Shown: positions 25,186 through 36,700 of the stretch, piece by piece
Position numbering within the stretch: position 1 is the stretch's first letter
How the letters are laid out: each line of letters opens with the position of its first letter
Assembly: GCA_964019135.1 (NCBI GenBank)
Contig: OZ025248.1
Location: 37,007,670-37,071,669 of the forward strand
DNA: 64,000 bases
Direction: 5' to 3'
From: Arenicola marina
Lineage: Eukaryota > Annelida > Polychaeta > Arenicolidae
Program-made: the position numbers and the translations under genes
Notes under the pieces: generated by a model
The model's database searches: none
What the model was told of the DNA's origin: nothing
What the model saw: the letters and a program-made list of their open reading frames with translations, nothing else

Positions 25186-25503
25186 TGGACGGCTACAGGT
25201 AAGCGGGGTGAACAGAGATTTTAAGTGTTTTTGACTTTTTGGGCCTGGGAACGAACTGCCACTCGACCCAGTATTCTATACCTAATTCCGCGAGCGGGGC
25301 GGCTAGTCAACCTAAATGAAGGGTAGGGGATCAAAATAAAGAGGAAGGGGTCTAGGGTGCAAATGGTCCCCTGTCCATGGGCGTAGGAAGATTGTTGCAA
25401 TTGGGGGGTGGGGGGGGGGGCACAACCAATACGTACCAGGTCCTATATAGGACCTGATATGACGCGCCCATGTTTTAGATGTTTTAACTTTATCGTGAGG
25501 TTT

Positions 25504-25830
25504 CAGGGGCGGATCTAGGAATTTGCCATGGGGGGGAGGGGATTGCTCTCTGAGAACTTGCCACCGGGGGGGGGGGGGGGGGCGGTGCTCTCTGAAAAAC
25601 TTGCGACCGGCGGGGATGGGGGGGGTGGGGGGGCTCTCTCAAAAACTTGCGACCTGGGGGAGAGGTGCTCTCTGAACAACTTGCGACCGGGGGGTGGGCG
25701 GGCGGTGGGGCTGTCAAGCGGACTTTAACAGTGTCTGTTCAGGTTAATGTGAATTATTGTGGGGGGGGGGGGGGGGGGGGTGGGGGCACGTGCCCCGGAT
25801 GCACCCCCCCCCCCGGTTCCTCCGCCTATG
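25504..25830. mobile_element. Second GGCGGAT-ended MITE-like element with G-rich internal repeats
   Basis: The left end CAGGGGCGGATCTAGGAA and the reverse-complemented right end CATAGGCGGAGGAACC resemble the ends of the neighbouring element. Inside, about four degenerate units of roughly 50-60 bp (GCTCTCTGAAAAACTTGCGA followed by a G run) lie at about 25540-25700. A long G run at about 25760-25781 faces a C run at about 25804-25814 across CACGTGCCCC, so a hairpin is possible. Confidence 0.5.
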
Positions 25831-26159
25831 CTGTCGTATTGGTAATGGAAAGTTTCACCTTACGGTCACTGCGCATAAACGCACGCACCTCCCCTTTCAG
25901 ATGTAATGTACCCCACGACCTAAAACACCGGCGGCCTATTTATATATATAGCTTGGGATTATTTCTCGTCTCGGTGAAGTTGACCGCGAGGGGGCTACGT
26001 GCAGCAAACCACAAACCACGTGTCTGCAAATTGACGAGGGAAATCAACCCAGACCGTAAAGTAGATAAGGCAAGGAGGCTCGCCTCACGGCCAAACAGGT
26101 GGCTACTATGCGTGGGTCGTTCTGTAATTGCCATGGGAATAACACGGCATCGGTAACAA

Positions 26160-26425
26160 CTTGTGGCTGATTGTGGCTGATTGTGGCTGATTGTGGCTGA
26201 GGGCAGGGCGCGGGGAAGGGCTTTTGGCTGACGGTAACTGAAGGCGGGTGGTGGGGAAGGGTTTGTGGCTGGGGGTGGGGCGTGGGGAAGGGCTTATGGC
26301 TGACGGTAACTGAAGGCGGGTGGTGGGGAAGGGTTTGTGGCTGGGGGTGGGGCGTGGGGAAGGGGTTTTGGCTGGCCGTGGCTGAGGGCGGGTGGTGGGG
26401 AAGGGTTTGTGGCTGGAGGGACCCC
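26160..26425 (+). repeat. G-rich tandem repeats: 10-bp x4 then about 72-bp x3
   Basis: Four copies of TTGTGGCTGA are followed by about three copies of a roughly 72-bp G-rich unit containing GGCTGACGGTAACTGAAGG (last copy diverged to GGCTGGCCGTGGCTGAGG) and GGTGGGGAAGGGTTTGTGG. Closely spaced GGG/GGGG runs could allow G-quadruplex formation on the plus strand. Confidence 0.85.
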
Positions 26426-27964
26426 TGCACGTGGCTTTATCTGGTCCGTTTTTATCGAGGCAGGAGCATTGATTCCGCGGAGAGGTGGTTGCAAGAATTG
26501 GGTCAGCAGGGAAATACATGTGACGTTTTTTTCAAAGGGCTCACACCGTCCTACAGCTGGTCGAAGTGTATTGTATGGTAACATTGGTGTTCTAAGCCGC
26601 GGATGGGCCCGCATGGGATTAACCGACATATTAGCTCATCACCGCACTGCAGTGCGAGGGAAGACGTTTAACCAGCCATGGCTCATATAAAGCACCATGG
26701 AAGTTGTATGTTGACTATATACCTACCTGAGCTTGTATTAAAAGGTTTCGTGAACAAAAAAACCAAAGTGAGTGAGAGAATCAATTTAATCCCCATTAAC
26801 TGGGAACACGCCTTTCAGTAACACGTCGTGTGCTGTTTATCGCGATAAGCTTAACAGCGTAAGCTAACACTCTGGTTGCTAACGAACACAGTAATATGTC
26901 GCCAGTGGCCGAATAACACACCCAGCATTGAATCATTGTCGCACAGACCATTGCGCTATCCTTCGAGAATTAAATTTGTTAAATTAATGATATTTACCCT
27001 CCCAAAGCAATTAAATATTTAACAATGGATCACTCCAATTTGTTGGCATAACAGGATTCAGCTAGTGCATGAGCCGCCACATCACTACGTCCCGTGAGAT
27101 GTTAGACGAGATTTGCCAGAGCGCCAGGGAGGCAGGCCTGTCTATTCCTCTAACTGGAGCGAGAAATGGACAAAGAGCTCTGGGAAATAAACCTTGGTAA
27201 ATGGCCTCATTATGTAGATACCCGATTTTCCCTCCAGGGGAAACTGGCATGTTATAGGTGGAATCAACCCCGCGTGATTGTCAGACGGATTGGCTTTAAT
27301 CAACAGCAGACTTTGAGATTGTTGCCATTGGCGACGGTAGATGTTGTCTCCCAGGAGCTGGACTGGAGTGTAATGTTTGTGATTAAGCGTCCGGGGAGGC
27401 AGAATCTGTTGTTGTCAGTTGGTAATGGATGACATAAGCATGTTCATTGACGTCAAACACAGGTTTTATGTTGTTTTATATTGTCAAAATCGGGAATAAA
27501 TCGCTTGTTTTTAGGTGGGGATGGAGAAAAAGCGCCTCTGTCGTAGCGTCTGTGCATACAATGTATGATAAAATACACATATTTATTAAGATTATTCAAT
27601 ACGGTTACTGTTTTTTGTTACATTATTTTCTCTGATAATGATACGCAACTGTTTAATAAATCCGTTCCCTTCTTGCCCATAGCAAGCAAGGTTTACAACA
27701 TATTGAGCTATGTAATCGAAGTTTGCATTTTGTTCCTGCCTATTTGGATAAAACTAGTGTATTTCTAACTTGTACATTATAGTTAATAATCTAAGGAAAG
27801 GACATTGTCGAACATGGCGAGCAAAATGTTTTCATGGAGGCAGATATGAAATGGATACTTAAGTGTAGGTAAAAATGTCCCGGTGTCGAGATGGTCTAGA
27901 TATGTTTTCCACGGTGGATACATATTTAACGGATATGCCTTCTAAACAGGTAAATCACTCCATG
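26426..27964. other. Non-coding region
   Basis: No recognised gene. An 88-codon plus-strand frame at 27166-27432 and others of 60-70 codons carry no family signature. Confidence 0.5.
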
Positions 27965-28100
27965 TCCTAGTAGGTAGCGAATTCGACTATTGTCGAGTGC
28001 GCTCTGCTAGGCCATTCCAGGGCCGCCGGTGCGTGGTTCGAACTTCCGCTGTGCAAATGTCCATATTTGTACTGGATTAAGTGACTGAGCCCCTAATAAA
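27965..28100 (+). mobile_element. tRNA-derived SINE head, copy S3
   Basis: TAGCGAATTCGACTATTGTC (from about 27974) is followed by GGTTCGAACTT (28035-28045), a near-perfect Pol III B box. The head aligns with S2 (21160-21240). The body after the head is short and diverged. Confidence 0.65.
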
Positions 28101-28479
28101 GCCAACAATCGACGCGCTTCGCTTGAGAACAAAACACCAAGAAAGTTCTTACAAGCTGCATTATTGATCTGATACGGGACAACCACACTCGTATGTCGCT
28201 GGAGCCGGAAAATATGGGGTTTCCTCCGGGGTATCGTTTACCAGCCTTGGCTACGGATATGACGGTTGTCCCCGACAGATCTCCCCGGCTGCAGCCCTCC
28301 CGTGTCGCAGCGGAACGGAAGCCGGGGGCGACAATGGGTCGCCTACACTGGCGGGATCCGGGACTTGGCGTAATTACAAACTTAAACAAGTCTAATGGCC
28401 GCGGTGGATCTTGTATCCGACCGGGAGAAAACACGAGATGTCTCGACCATGGTAGTGGTTACAGATTACACACATGCTA

Positions 28480-28705
28480 GCTAGACTGTTCCAGGCGCCA
28501 ACCACGGTCAGCGAGGGTTCTTCGTCCGCTTGCTGTGGCAGAGTAAGGGCCGGAAGTGACAGCTCTGGCATTGAAACCGTGCGTAGGCACAACTTGGAGT
28601 GGCAAACATATAAGTTTGACTCCCAGGTGGTGATTCGAACCACGCACCGGACACGTGGGCCGGCCTCGATAATAGTCAACATTATCTATTAGGCCACGGG
28701 TGATC
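28480..28705 (-). mobile_element. tRNA-Arg-like SINE, copy S4
   Basis: Read on the minus strand: GTGGCCTAATAGATAATG (A-box region, about 28680-28697), then TTGACTATTATCGAG, then GGTTCGAATCA (B box, 28631-28641). GTGGCCTAATGGATAAGG is characteristic of metazoan tRNA-Arg. The anticodon arm does not fold as a true tRNA, so this is a retroposed head. The body (28480-28615) differs from that of S1, S2 and S6. Confidence 0.65.
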
Positions 28706-29754
28706 CTAGATAGGTTTCAAAACTTACCTTTGAGCATGAAATAAAATGAGACCCTTGTCTTATTGTTGCGGCTGCGTAGACGTAGACGTAGACAGTAATA
28801 AAACACACCAATGAGAAAAACTTGATGATTATTACTTGGCTCGTCTGGGCTTATCCGATACACGCTCTTGCGCGGATGAGGTTCATAGCACAGTTTGCTG
28901 AAATGCCCCGTGTCTTGGACTGGCGGGGATATTCCATAAATGAACGCTTACAAAAGACGCATGGTCGTCGTAATACTTTGAGATTCCGTGCAGCCAGGAG
29001 CCCAGTCGTCTTACAATTACCTATCGTCAAATAGCGTCTTCCGCAAACTCAGTGTTTTTTGTTTTTTAGTTTGAAGCGGCCGGGTGGTCTGCTCCTCTCC
29101 CCCCACCCCTCATGCGATTGCACCCTCCCCAAAATCAAACCGAGGGGAGGCAATGACAATTGATGTTTTAGTAGACAATAATAAGCTGAGGTTAATGTCA
29201 TTATGCTATAATCCTTTTAAATCATTCAAAAACTATATATGCCTATCGAAGTGGAAGAATGAAAACACCTTTAACACAGAGGACGATAATTCAGACAGAA
29301 AGTCTCCGGAATGAATGATCGGAAAAATAGGTATGGTTTGTGTAAAATATTCCCACACTTCCAATGCACTGCTTTTGGTTCCATGGCAAACATGGCGATC
29401 GTATTTTTCGTGTCTTACCTTTAATTGGTGAACACATTTCGGATGAGTTTACCGAAGTCTCGTTAAGCTGGAACGAAATGCAACCGACTCCATGGCTGAT
29501 AAGTGGCTGATAAAGGACACGCCCATGTGATCTGGTGAAAATACCCGTACGAGGTTAATGTTACGGGAACGTGAATAGATTGACGACAAACTCGTGTCCC
29601 GAAGTATTTGACCGATCCGGGCTGTCAATCATTTATTTACGTCACTTGCTTTCATGCACCGTTACACACTCAGACCTTAAGTCTTCTTTCGTTACTGAAA
29701 GAAATTGTTTGTCCGAATTCTTTATCGGACATAACACACTTGGACGACCTTTTT
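28706..29754. other. Non-coding region
   Basis: No recognised gene. Includes a short GTAGAC repeat near 28775. Frames are short and without domains. Confidence 0.5.
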
Positions 29755-31690
29755 TGATGATAATGATGATGGCTCTGATGGGGATAGCTCTGATGGGGAT
29801 GGCCCTGATGGGGATGGCTCTGATGGGGATGGCTCTGATTGGGATGGCCCTTATGGAGATGACTGATGGGGATGGCTCTGATGGGGATGGCCCTGATGGG
29901 GATGGCCCTGATGGGGATGGCTGTGATGGGGATGGCTCTGCTGGGGATGGCTGTGATGGGGATGGCTCTGCTGGGGATGGCTCTGATGGGGATGGCTCTG
30001 ATGGGGATGACCCTGATGGGTATGGCTCTGATGGGTATGGCTCTGATGGGGATGGCTCTGCTGGGGATGGCCCTGCTGGGGATGGCTCCGATGGGGATGG
30101 CTCTGATGGGGGCGGCTCTGATGGGGATGGCTCTGATGGGGATGGCTCTGCTAGGGATGGCTCTGATGGGAATGGCTCTGATGGGGATGGCTCTGATGGG
30201 GATGGCTCTGATGGGAATGGCTTTGATGGGGATGGCCCTGATGGGGATGGCTCTGATGGGGATGACCCTGATGGGGATGGCTCTGATGGGGATGGCCTTG
30301 ATGGGGATGGCTCTGATGGGGATGGCTCTGATGGGGATGGCCCTGATGGGGATGGCCCTGATGGGGATGGCCCTGATGGGGATGGCTCTGATGGGGATGG
30401 CTCTGACGGGGATGGCCCTGATGGGGATGGCCCTGATGGGGATGGCCTTGATGGGGATGGCCCTGATGAAGATGGCTCTGATGGGAATGGCTCTGATGGG
30501 GATGGCCCTGATGGGGATGGCTCTGATGGGGATGTCTCTGATGGGGATGGCCCTGATGGGGATGGCTCTGATGGAGATGACTCTGATGAGAATGGCTCTG
30601 ATGGGGATGGCTCTGATGGAGATGACTCTGTTGGGGATGGCTCTGATGGGGATGGCTCTGATGGGGATGGCCCTGATGGGGATGGCGCTGATGGGGATGG
30701 CTGTGATGGGGATGGGCCTGATGGGGATGGCTCTGATGGGGATGGCCCTGATGGGGATGGCTCTGATGAGAATGGCTCTGATGGGGAGAGCTCTGATGGG
30801 AATGGCTCTGAAGGGGATGGCTCTGATGGGAATGGCTCTGATGGGGATGTCCCTGGTGGGGAGGGGTCTGATGGGGATGGGTCTGATGGGGATGGTCTGA
30901 TGGGGATGGCCCTGATGGGGATGGCTCTGATGAGAATGGCTCTGATGGGGAGAGCTCTGATGGGAATGGCTCTGCAGGGATGGCTCTGATGGGAATGGCT
31001 CTGATGGGGATGTCCCTGGTGGGGATGGCTGTGATGGGGATGGGCCTGATGGGGATGGCTCTGATGGGCATGGCCCTGATGGGGATGGCTCTGATGAGAA
31101 TGGCTCTGATGGGGAGAGCTCTGATGGGAATGGCTCTGAAGGGGATGGCTCTGATGGGAATGGCTCTGATGGGGATGTCCCTGGTGGGGATGGCTGTGAT
31201 GGGGATGGGCCTGATGGGGATGGCTCTGATGGGCATGGCCCTGATGGGGATGGCTCTGATGAGAATGGCTCTGATGGGGAGAGCTCTGATGGGAATGGCT
31301 CTGAAGGGGATGGCTCTGATGGGAATGGCTCTGATGGGGATGTACCTGGTGGGGAGGGGTCTGATGGGGATGGGTCTGATGGGGATGGTCTGATGGGGAT
31401 GGCTCTGAAGGGAATGGCTCTGATGGGGATGTCCCTGGTGGGGATGGCTGTGATGGGGATGGGCCTGATGGGGATGGCTCTGATGGGCATGGCCCTGATG
31501 GGGATGGCTCTGATGAGAATGTCTCTGATGGGGAGAGCTCTGATGAGAATGGCTCTGAAGGGGATGGCTCTGATGGGAATGGCTCTGATCGGGATGTCCC
31601 TGGTGGGGAGGGGTCTGATGGGGATGGGTCTGATGGGGATGGTCTGATGAGGGTGGCCCTTACGGGGATGTCTCTGATGGGGATAACCCT
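29755..31690. repeat. 15-bp minisatellite array, GGCTCTGATGGGGAT-type, about 128 units
   Basis: Degenerate 15-bp units (GGCTCTGATGGGGAT, GGCCCTGATGGGGAT, GGCTCTGATGAGAAT and others). The right half shows higher-order structure: the GGGGATGTCCCTGGTGGGGA marker recurs near 31011 and 31176, and as GATGTACCTGGTGGGGA near 31341, that is every 165 bp (11 units). A one-base-short unit near 31390 shifts the phase. Period 15 keeps all frames open: a 472-codon plus frame (29571-30989) reads Asp-Gly-Asp-Gly-Ser/Pro and a 606-codon minus frame (29670-31490) reads Ile-Arg-Ala-Ile-Pro. Simultaneous opening of several frames argues against a gene. Confidence 0.95.
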
Positions 31691-32399
31691 AATGTATATT
31701 GGTAGATTGGGATGGCTCTCATGAGAATTTCTCTGGTGGGAATGGTTCTGGTGTGAATGACTGCAAGGAATGGTTCTAATGGTTATAGTCCACTGGGCAT
31801 TGGAATACAGACTACCTACTTATAGACATCATTAGGTATGCACTTAATACACCCAATTCGTCTCTGACTAATAGCTAATTCCCCTTGATAGATGGGGTCT
31901 TGGTTGACCCAGCCGCTTTTTTTAAAAGGTTGGTCTGTGATGGGTGACATTAGCTGGTACTTCGGCAGTTATCTTCCAGTTTGCAACCGACACATATTTA
32001 AATCGTCACGCATACAACCACAGAAAGCACGCCCAAATACCATTATATTGTGCTCTGTCTTGTTATTTATTGACAATCATGGTGTATTTATTGCAACCAA
32101 TGCACTCAGTAAAGAATAACTAAAAAATTCTTCCAAATCGGAGGCTTCCGGCCCTTTTCATCAAATTGACTACCATGTAATAGTTTATATCCAGGATACA
32201 CTCTTCCCCACTTCCACACGATGTTATTAATTTACATTTAGTACCTTCATAATTTGTTCAGGTTGCAATTGCTAAGTAACAGATACGCTATCTGCATACT
32301 CGGCGTCGGCTGCTTGGAAGAAGTCAGATAAAAAGCAGGTAGACCCCAGTTGAATATTCAAGAAGTACTTTTTGTACCTCCAATATTCGCTCGAAATGT
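31691..32399. other. Non-coding region
   Basis: No recognised gene. The first 100 bases are decayed edge units of the 15-bp array. Confidence 0.5.
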
Positions 32400-32710
32400 G
32401 TTTGCTTTTTTCATTGACCCGCTCTATGTCGCTGCTCCATGAAAACCCGATCGGTTTATTCTTCTTTTCCGGCAAACCCCGCTCTATGGACACAAAAGGA
32501 GTCGCATCCTGTCGCTAGTTTAAAAATACCACTTCTTTTTAATCATAAATGTCCGCTCTATAGGGGTACCTTCTTCGTCAAAAATGTCCGCTCTATAAGG
32601 GTATCCTCTTAAAAATATCAGTTTAAACATTTTTCATAAAAAATGTCCGCTGCATAAGGATAAGGGTATCTTATTAAAAATATCAGCTCAATCCTGTTAC
32701 AAATGTCTGG
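32400..32710. repeat. Degenerate repeat with CCGCTCTAT core
   Basis: CCGCTCTAT or close variants occur near 32418, 32478, 32551, 32587 and 32645. The last three are preceded by AAATGT, and an AAATGTC remnant lies at 32701. Unit spacing is 35-72 bases, and two units also share TTAAAAATATCAG. An old decayed tandem repeat is likely. Confidence 0.7.
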
Positions 32711-33460
32711 GAACCCCTCCGCCAGATTTGTATAATAGGGCCCCCCCTCCCCCCCCCCCCACAGGCACAGAACAGCTAAGGAGGCATAATTGTGTCCATC
32801 ATGAGAGGTTGGCGTCGTCGCTAGCTAATATTATTCCAGCATATATAGGACGGTGGCGTAAGCCTTAATCCACGCTTGAGTGACCAAAATCTTTGTCGAT
32901 GTGGCCCTTGGGTCCATCAAATTTAAAGGGCGTCTGACGATTTGTTTTAAATTTATGGAGGTATTATCCATAAAACCAAGGCATTATCAGATCACAAATC
33001 AAGTGCATTGTCAACTGCCTGTGCAATGTCGTTCATAGTGTACCCGTGACTTTGATACATGTATTATCTGACATCGTGATAGGTAATAAAGCTGAGAGGG
33101 TTACACCGACCTTAGCGCCTCCCAGACAGCACAAGGGAATGGATATCCAACGAGTAATTGATGATGGAACGGTTGCCCGGCGTGGCTTTGTCTGCGTTGA
33201 ATGCTTGCTTTATCACTCCAATCTCTCCAGCAATTTTATATGACAAATGGCGGAATACAGGGTTGGCGGGTACAGACGAGGGCTGATGATGTGCGTGTAT
33301 ATATGTTACCGAGATTATGTTTTCCGTCAACTGTCAGCTTTGTGATGATCAAATTTTAATAAATTTCTTGGGAAAAATAGAATATTTTTTTGTCATTTTT
33401 TCTTGTTACGTTGACGTTACGAGTTCATATTCTGCCTCGTAGTACTTCAATTTCACAGAT

Positions 33461-33605
33461 GCGGTGTGTTTGCGGTGCCGTACTGTATTTGTCTAGGCCC
33501 ACATGGGCATGCGGTGGGTTTGCGGTGCCGTACTGTACTTGTTTAGGCCCACATTGGCATGCGGTGTGTTTGCGGTGCCGTACTGTACTTGTTTAGGCCC
33601 ACATT
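33461..33605 (+). repeat. Small 50-bp array, about 2.8 units
   Basis: Same unit as the large array at 41465-43264 (GCGGTGTGTTTGCGGTGCCG then TACTGTACTTGTTTAGGCCC). Both arrays are preceded by CACAGATGCGGTGTG, so they share an origin although they lie 8 kb apart. Confidence 0.92.
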
Positions 33606-33779
33606 AGCTGCACAGACCACGTGTCAGTAACTTAACAATACAATACATCGTGCGTAACCCTAATTTGCCAATGAGGACGCACGCTGGGAGTTCTGGGATA
33701 GTTACTTTTCCGCTATATTTCGCAACTACTGGGGTAATTTTTATTGGTGTTGGTGCCACTGAACTGCCAACACGAGTGC

Positions 33780-36700
33780 AAGCGATGTGTGTGGGATAAG
33801 ACCCATTGCCCAGGGGTCCTGAGACAAGCGATGTGTGTGGGATAAGACCCATGGCCCAGGGGTCCTGAGACAAGCGATGTGTGTGGGATAAGACCCATTG
33901 CCCAGGGGTCCTGAGACAAGCGATGTGTGTTGGATAAGACCCATGGCCCAGGGGTACTGAGACAAGCGATGTGTGTGGAATAAGACTCATTGCCCAGGGG
34001 TACTGAGACAAGCGATGTGTGTTGGATAAGACCCATGGCCCAGGGGTACTGAGACAAGCGATGTGTGTGGGATAAGACCCATGGCCCAGGGGTACTGAGA
34101 CAAGCGATGTGTGTGGGATAAGACCCATTGCCCAGGGGTACTGAGACAAGCGATGTGTGTGGGATAAGACCCATGGCCCAGGGGTCCTGAGACAAGCGAT
34201 GTGTGTGGGATAAGACCCATGGCCCAGGGGTACTGAGACAAGCGATGTGTGTGGAATAAGACTCATTGCCCAGGGGTACTGAGACAAGCGATGTGTGTGG
34301 GATAAGACCCATTGCCCAGGGGTACTGAGACAAGCGATGTGTGTGGGATAAGACCCATGGCCCAGGGGTACTGAGACAAGCGATGTGTGTGGGATAAGAC
34401 CCATGGCCCAGGGGTACTGAGACAAGCGATGTGTGTGGGATAAGACCCATGGCCCAGGGGTCCTGAGACAAGCGATGTGTGTGGGATAAGACCCATTGCC
34501 CAGGGGTACTGAGACAAGCGATGTGTGTGGGATAAGACCCATGGCCCAGGGGTACTGAGACAAGCGATGTGTGTGGGATAAGACCCATGGCCCAGGGGTA
34601 CTGAGACAAGCGATGTGTGTGGGATAAGACCCATGGCCCAGGGGTACTGAGACAAGCGATGTGTGTGGGATAAGACCCATGGCCCAGGGGTACTGAGACA
34701 AGCGATGTGTGTGGGATAAGACCCATTGCCCAGGGGTACTGAGACAAGCGATGTGTGTGGGATAAGACCCATGGCCCAGGGGTACTGAGACAAGCGATGT
34801 GTGTGGGATAAGACCCATGGCCCAGGGGTACTGAGACAAGCGATGTGTGTGGGATAAGACTCATGGCCCAGGGGTACTGAGACAAGCGATGTGTGTGGAA
34901 TAAGACTCATTGCCCAGGGGTACTGAGACAAGCGATGTGTGTGGGATAAGACCCATGGCCCAGGGGTACTGAGACAAGCGATGTGTGTGGGATAAGACCC
35001 ATGGCCCAGGGGTACTGAGACAAGCGATGTGTGTGGGATAAGACCCATGGCCCAGGGGTACTGAGACAAGCGATGTGTGTGGGATAAGACCCATGGCCCA
35101 GGGGTCCTGAGACAAGCGATGTGTGTGGGATAAGACCCATTGCCCAGGGGTACTGAGACAAGCGATGTGTGTGGAATAAGACTCATTGCCCATGGGTACT
35201 GAGACAAGCGATGTGTGTGGGATAAGACCCATTGCCCAGGGGTACTGAGACAAGCGATGTGTGTGGGATAAGACCCATGGCCCAGGGGTACTGAGACAAG
35301 CGATGTGTGTAGGATAAGACCCATGGCCCAGGAGTACTGAGACAATCGATGTGTGTGGGATAAGACCCATGGCCCAGGGGTCCTGAGACAAGCGATGTGT
35401 GTGGGATAAGACCCATTGCCCAGGGGTACTGAGACAAGCGATGTGTGTGGGATAATACCCATTGCCCAGGGGTACTGAGACAAGCGATGTGTGTGGGATA
35501 AGACCCATGGCCCAGGGGTCCTGAGACAAGCGATGTGTGTGGGATAAGACCCATTGCCCAGGGGTCCTGAGACAAGCGATGTGTGTGGGATAAGACCCAT
35601 GGCCCAGGGGTCCTGAGACAAGCGATGTGTGTGGGATAATACCCATGGCCCAGGGGTCCTGAGACAAGCGATGTGTGTGGGATAAGACCCATGGCCCAGG
35701 GGTACTGAGACAAGCGATGTGTGTGGGATAAGACCCATGGCCCAGGGGTACTGAGTCAAGCGATGTGTGTGGGATAAGACCCATGGCCCAGGGGTACTGA
35801 GACAAGCGATGTGTGTGGGATAAGACCCATGGCCCAGGGGTCCTGAGACAAGCGATGTGTGTGGGATAAGACCCATGGCCCAGGGGTACTGAGACAAGCG
35901 ATGTGTGTGGGATAAGACCCATTGCCCAGGGGTACTGAGACAAGCGATGTGTGTGAGATAAGACCCATGGCCCAGGGGTCCTGAGACAAGCGATGTGTGT
36001 GGGATAAGACCCATGGCCCAGAGGTACTGAGACAAGCGATGTGTGTGGGATAAGACCCATTGCCCAGGGGTACTGAGACAAGCGATGTGTGTGGGATAAG
36101 ACTCTTGGCCCAGGGGTACTGAGACAAGCGATGTGTGTGGGATAAGACCCATGGCCCAGGGGTCCTGAGACAAGCGATGTGTGTGGGATAAGACCCATGG
36201 CCCAGGGGTACTGAGACAAGCGATGTGTGTGGGATAAGACCCATGGCCCAGGGGTACTGAGACAATCGATGTGTGTGGGATAAGACCCATGGCCCAGGGG
36301 TCCTGAGACAAGCGATGTGTGTGGGATAAGACCCATGGCCCAGGGGTACTGAGACAAGCGATGTGTGTGGAATAAGACTCATTGCCCAGGGGTACTGAGA
36401 CAAGCGATGTGTGTGGGATAAGACCCATTGCCCAGGGGTACTGAGACAAGCGATGTGTGTGGGATAAGACCCATGGCCCAGGGGTACTGAGACAAGCGAT
36501 GTGTGTGGGATAAGACCCATGGCCCAGGGGTACTGAGACAAGCGATGTGTGTGGGATAAGACCCATGGCCCAGGGGTCCTGAGACAAGCGATGTGTGTGG
36601 GATAAGACCCATTGCCCAGGGGTACTGAGACAAGCGATGTGTGTGGGATAAGACCCATGGCCCAGGGGTACTGAGACAAGCGATGTGTGTGGGATAAGAC

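Noticed and set aside
27166-27432. 88-codon ORF with protein-like composition
   Set aside because: No recognisable family and no splice or promoter context; too short to support.
28615-28705. Genuine tRNA-Arg gene
   Set aside because: A- and B-box regions are tRNA-like but the anticodon arm and acceptor stem do not pair; better read as a SINE head.
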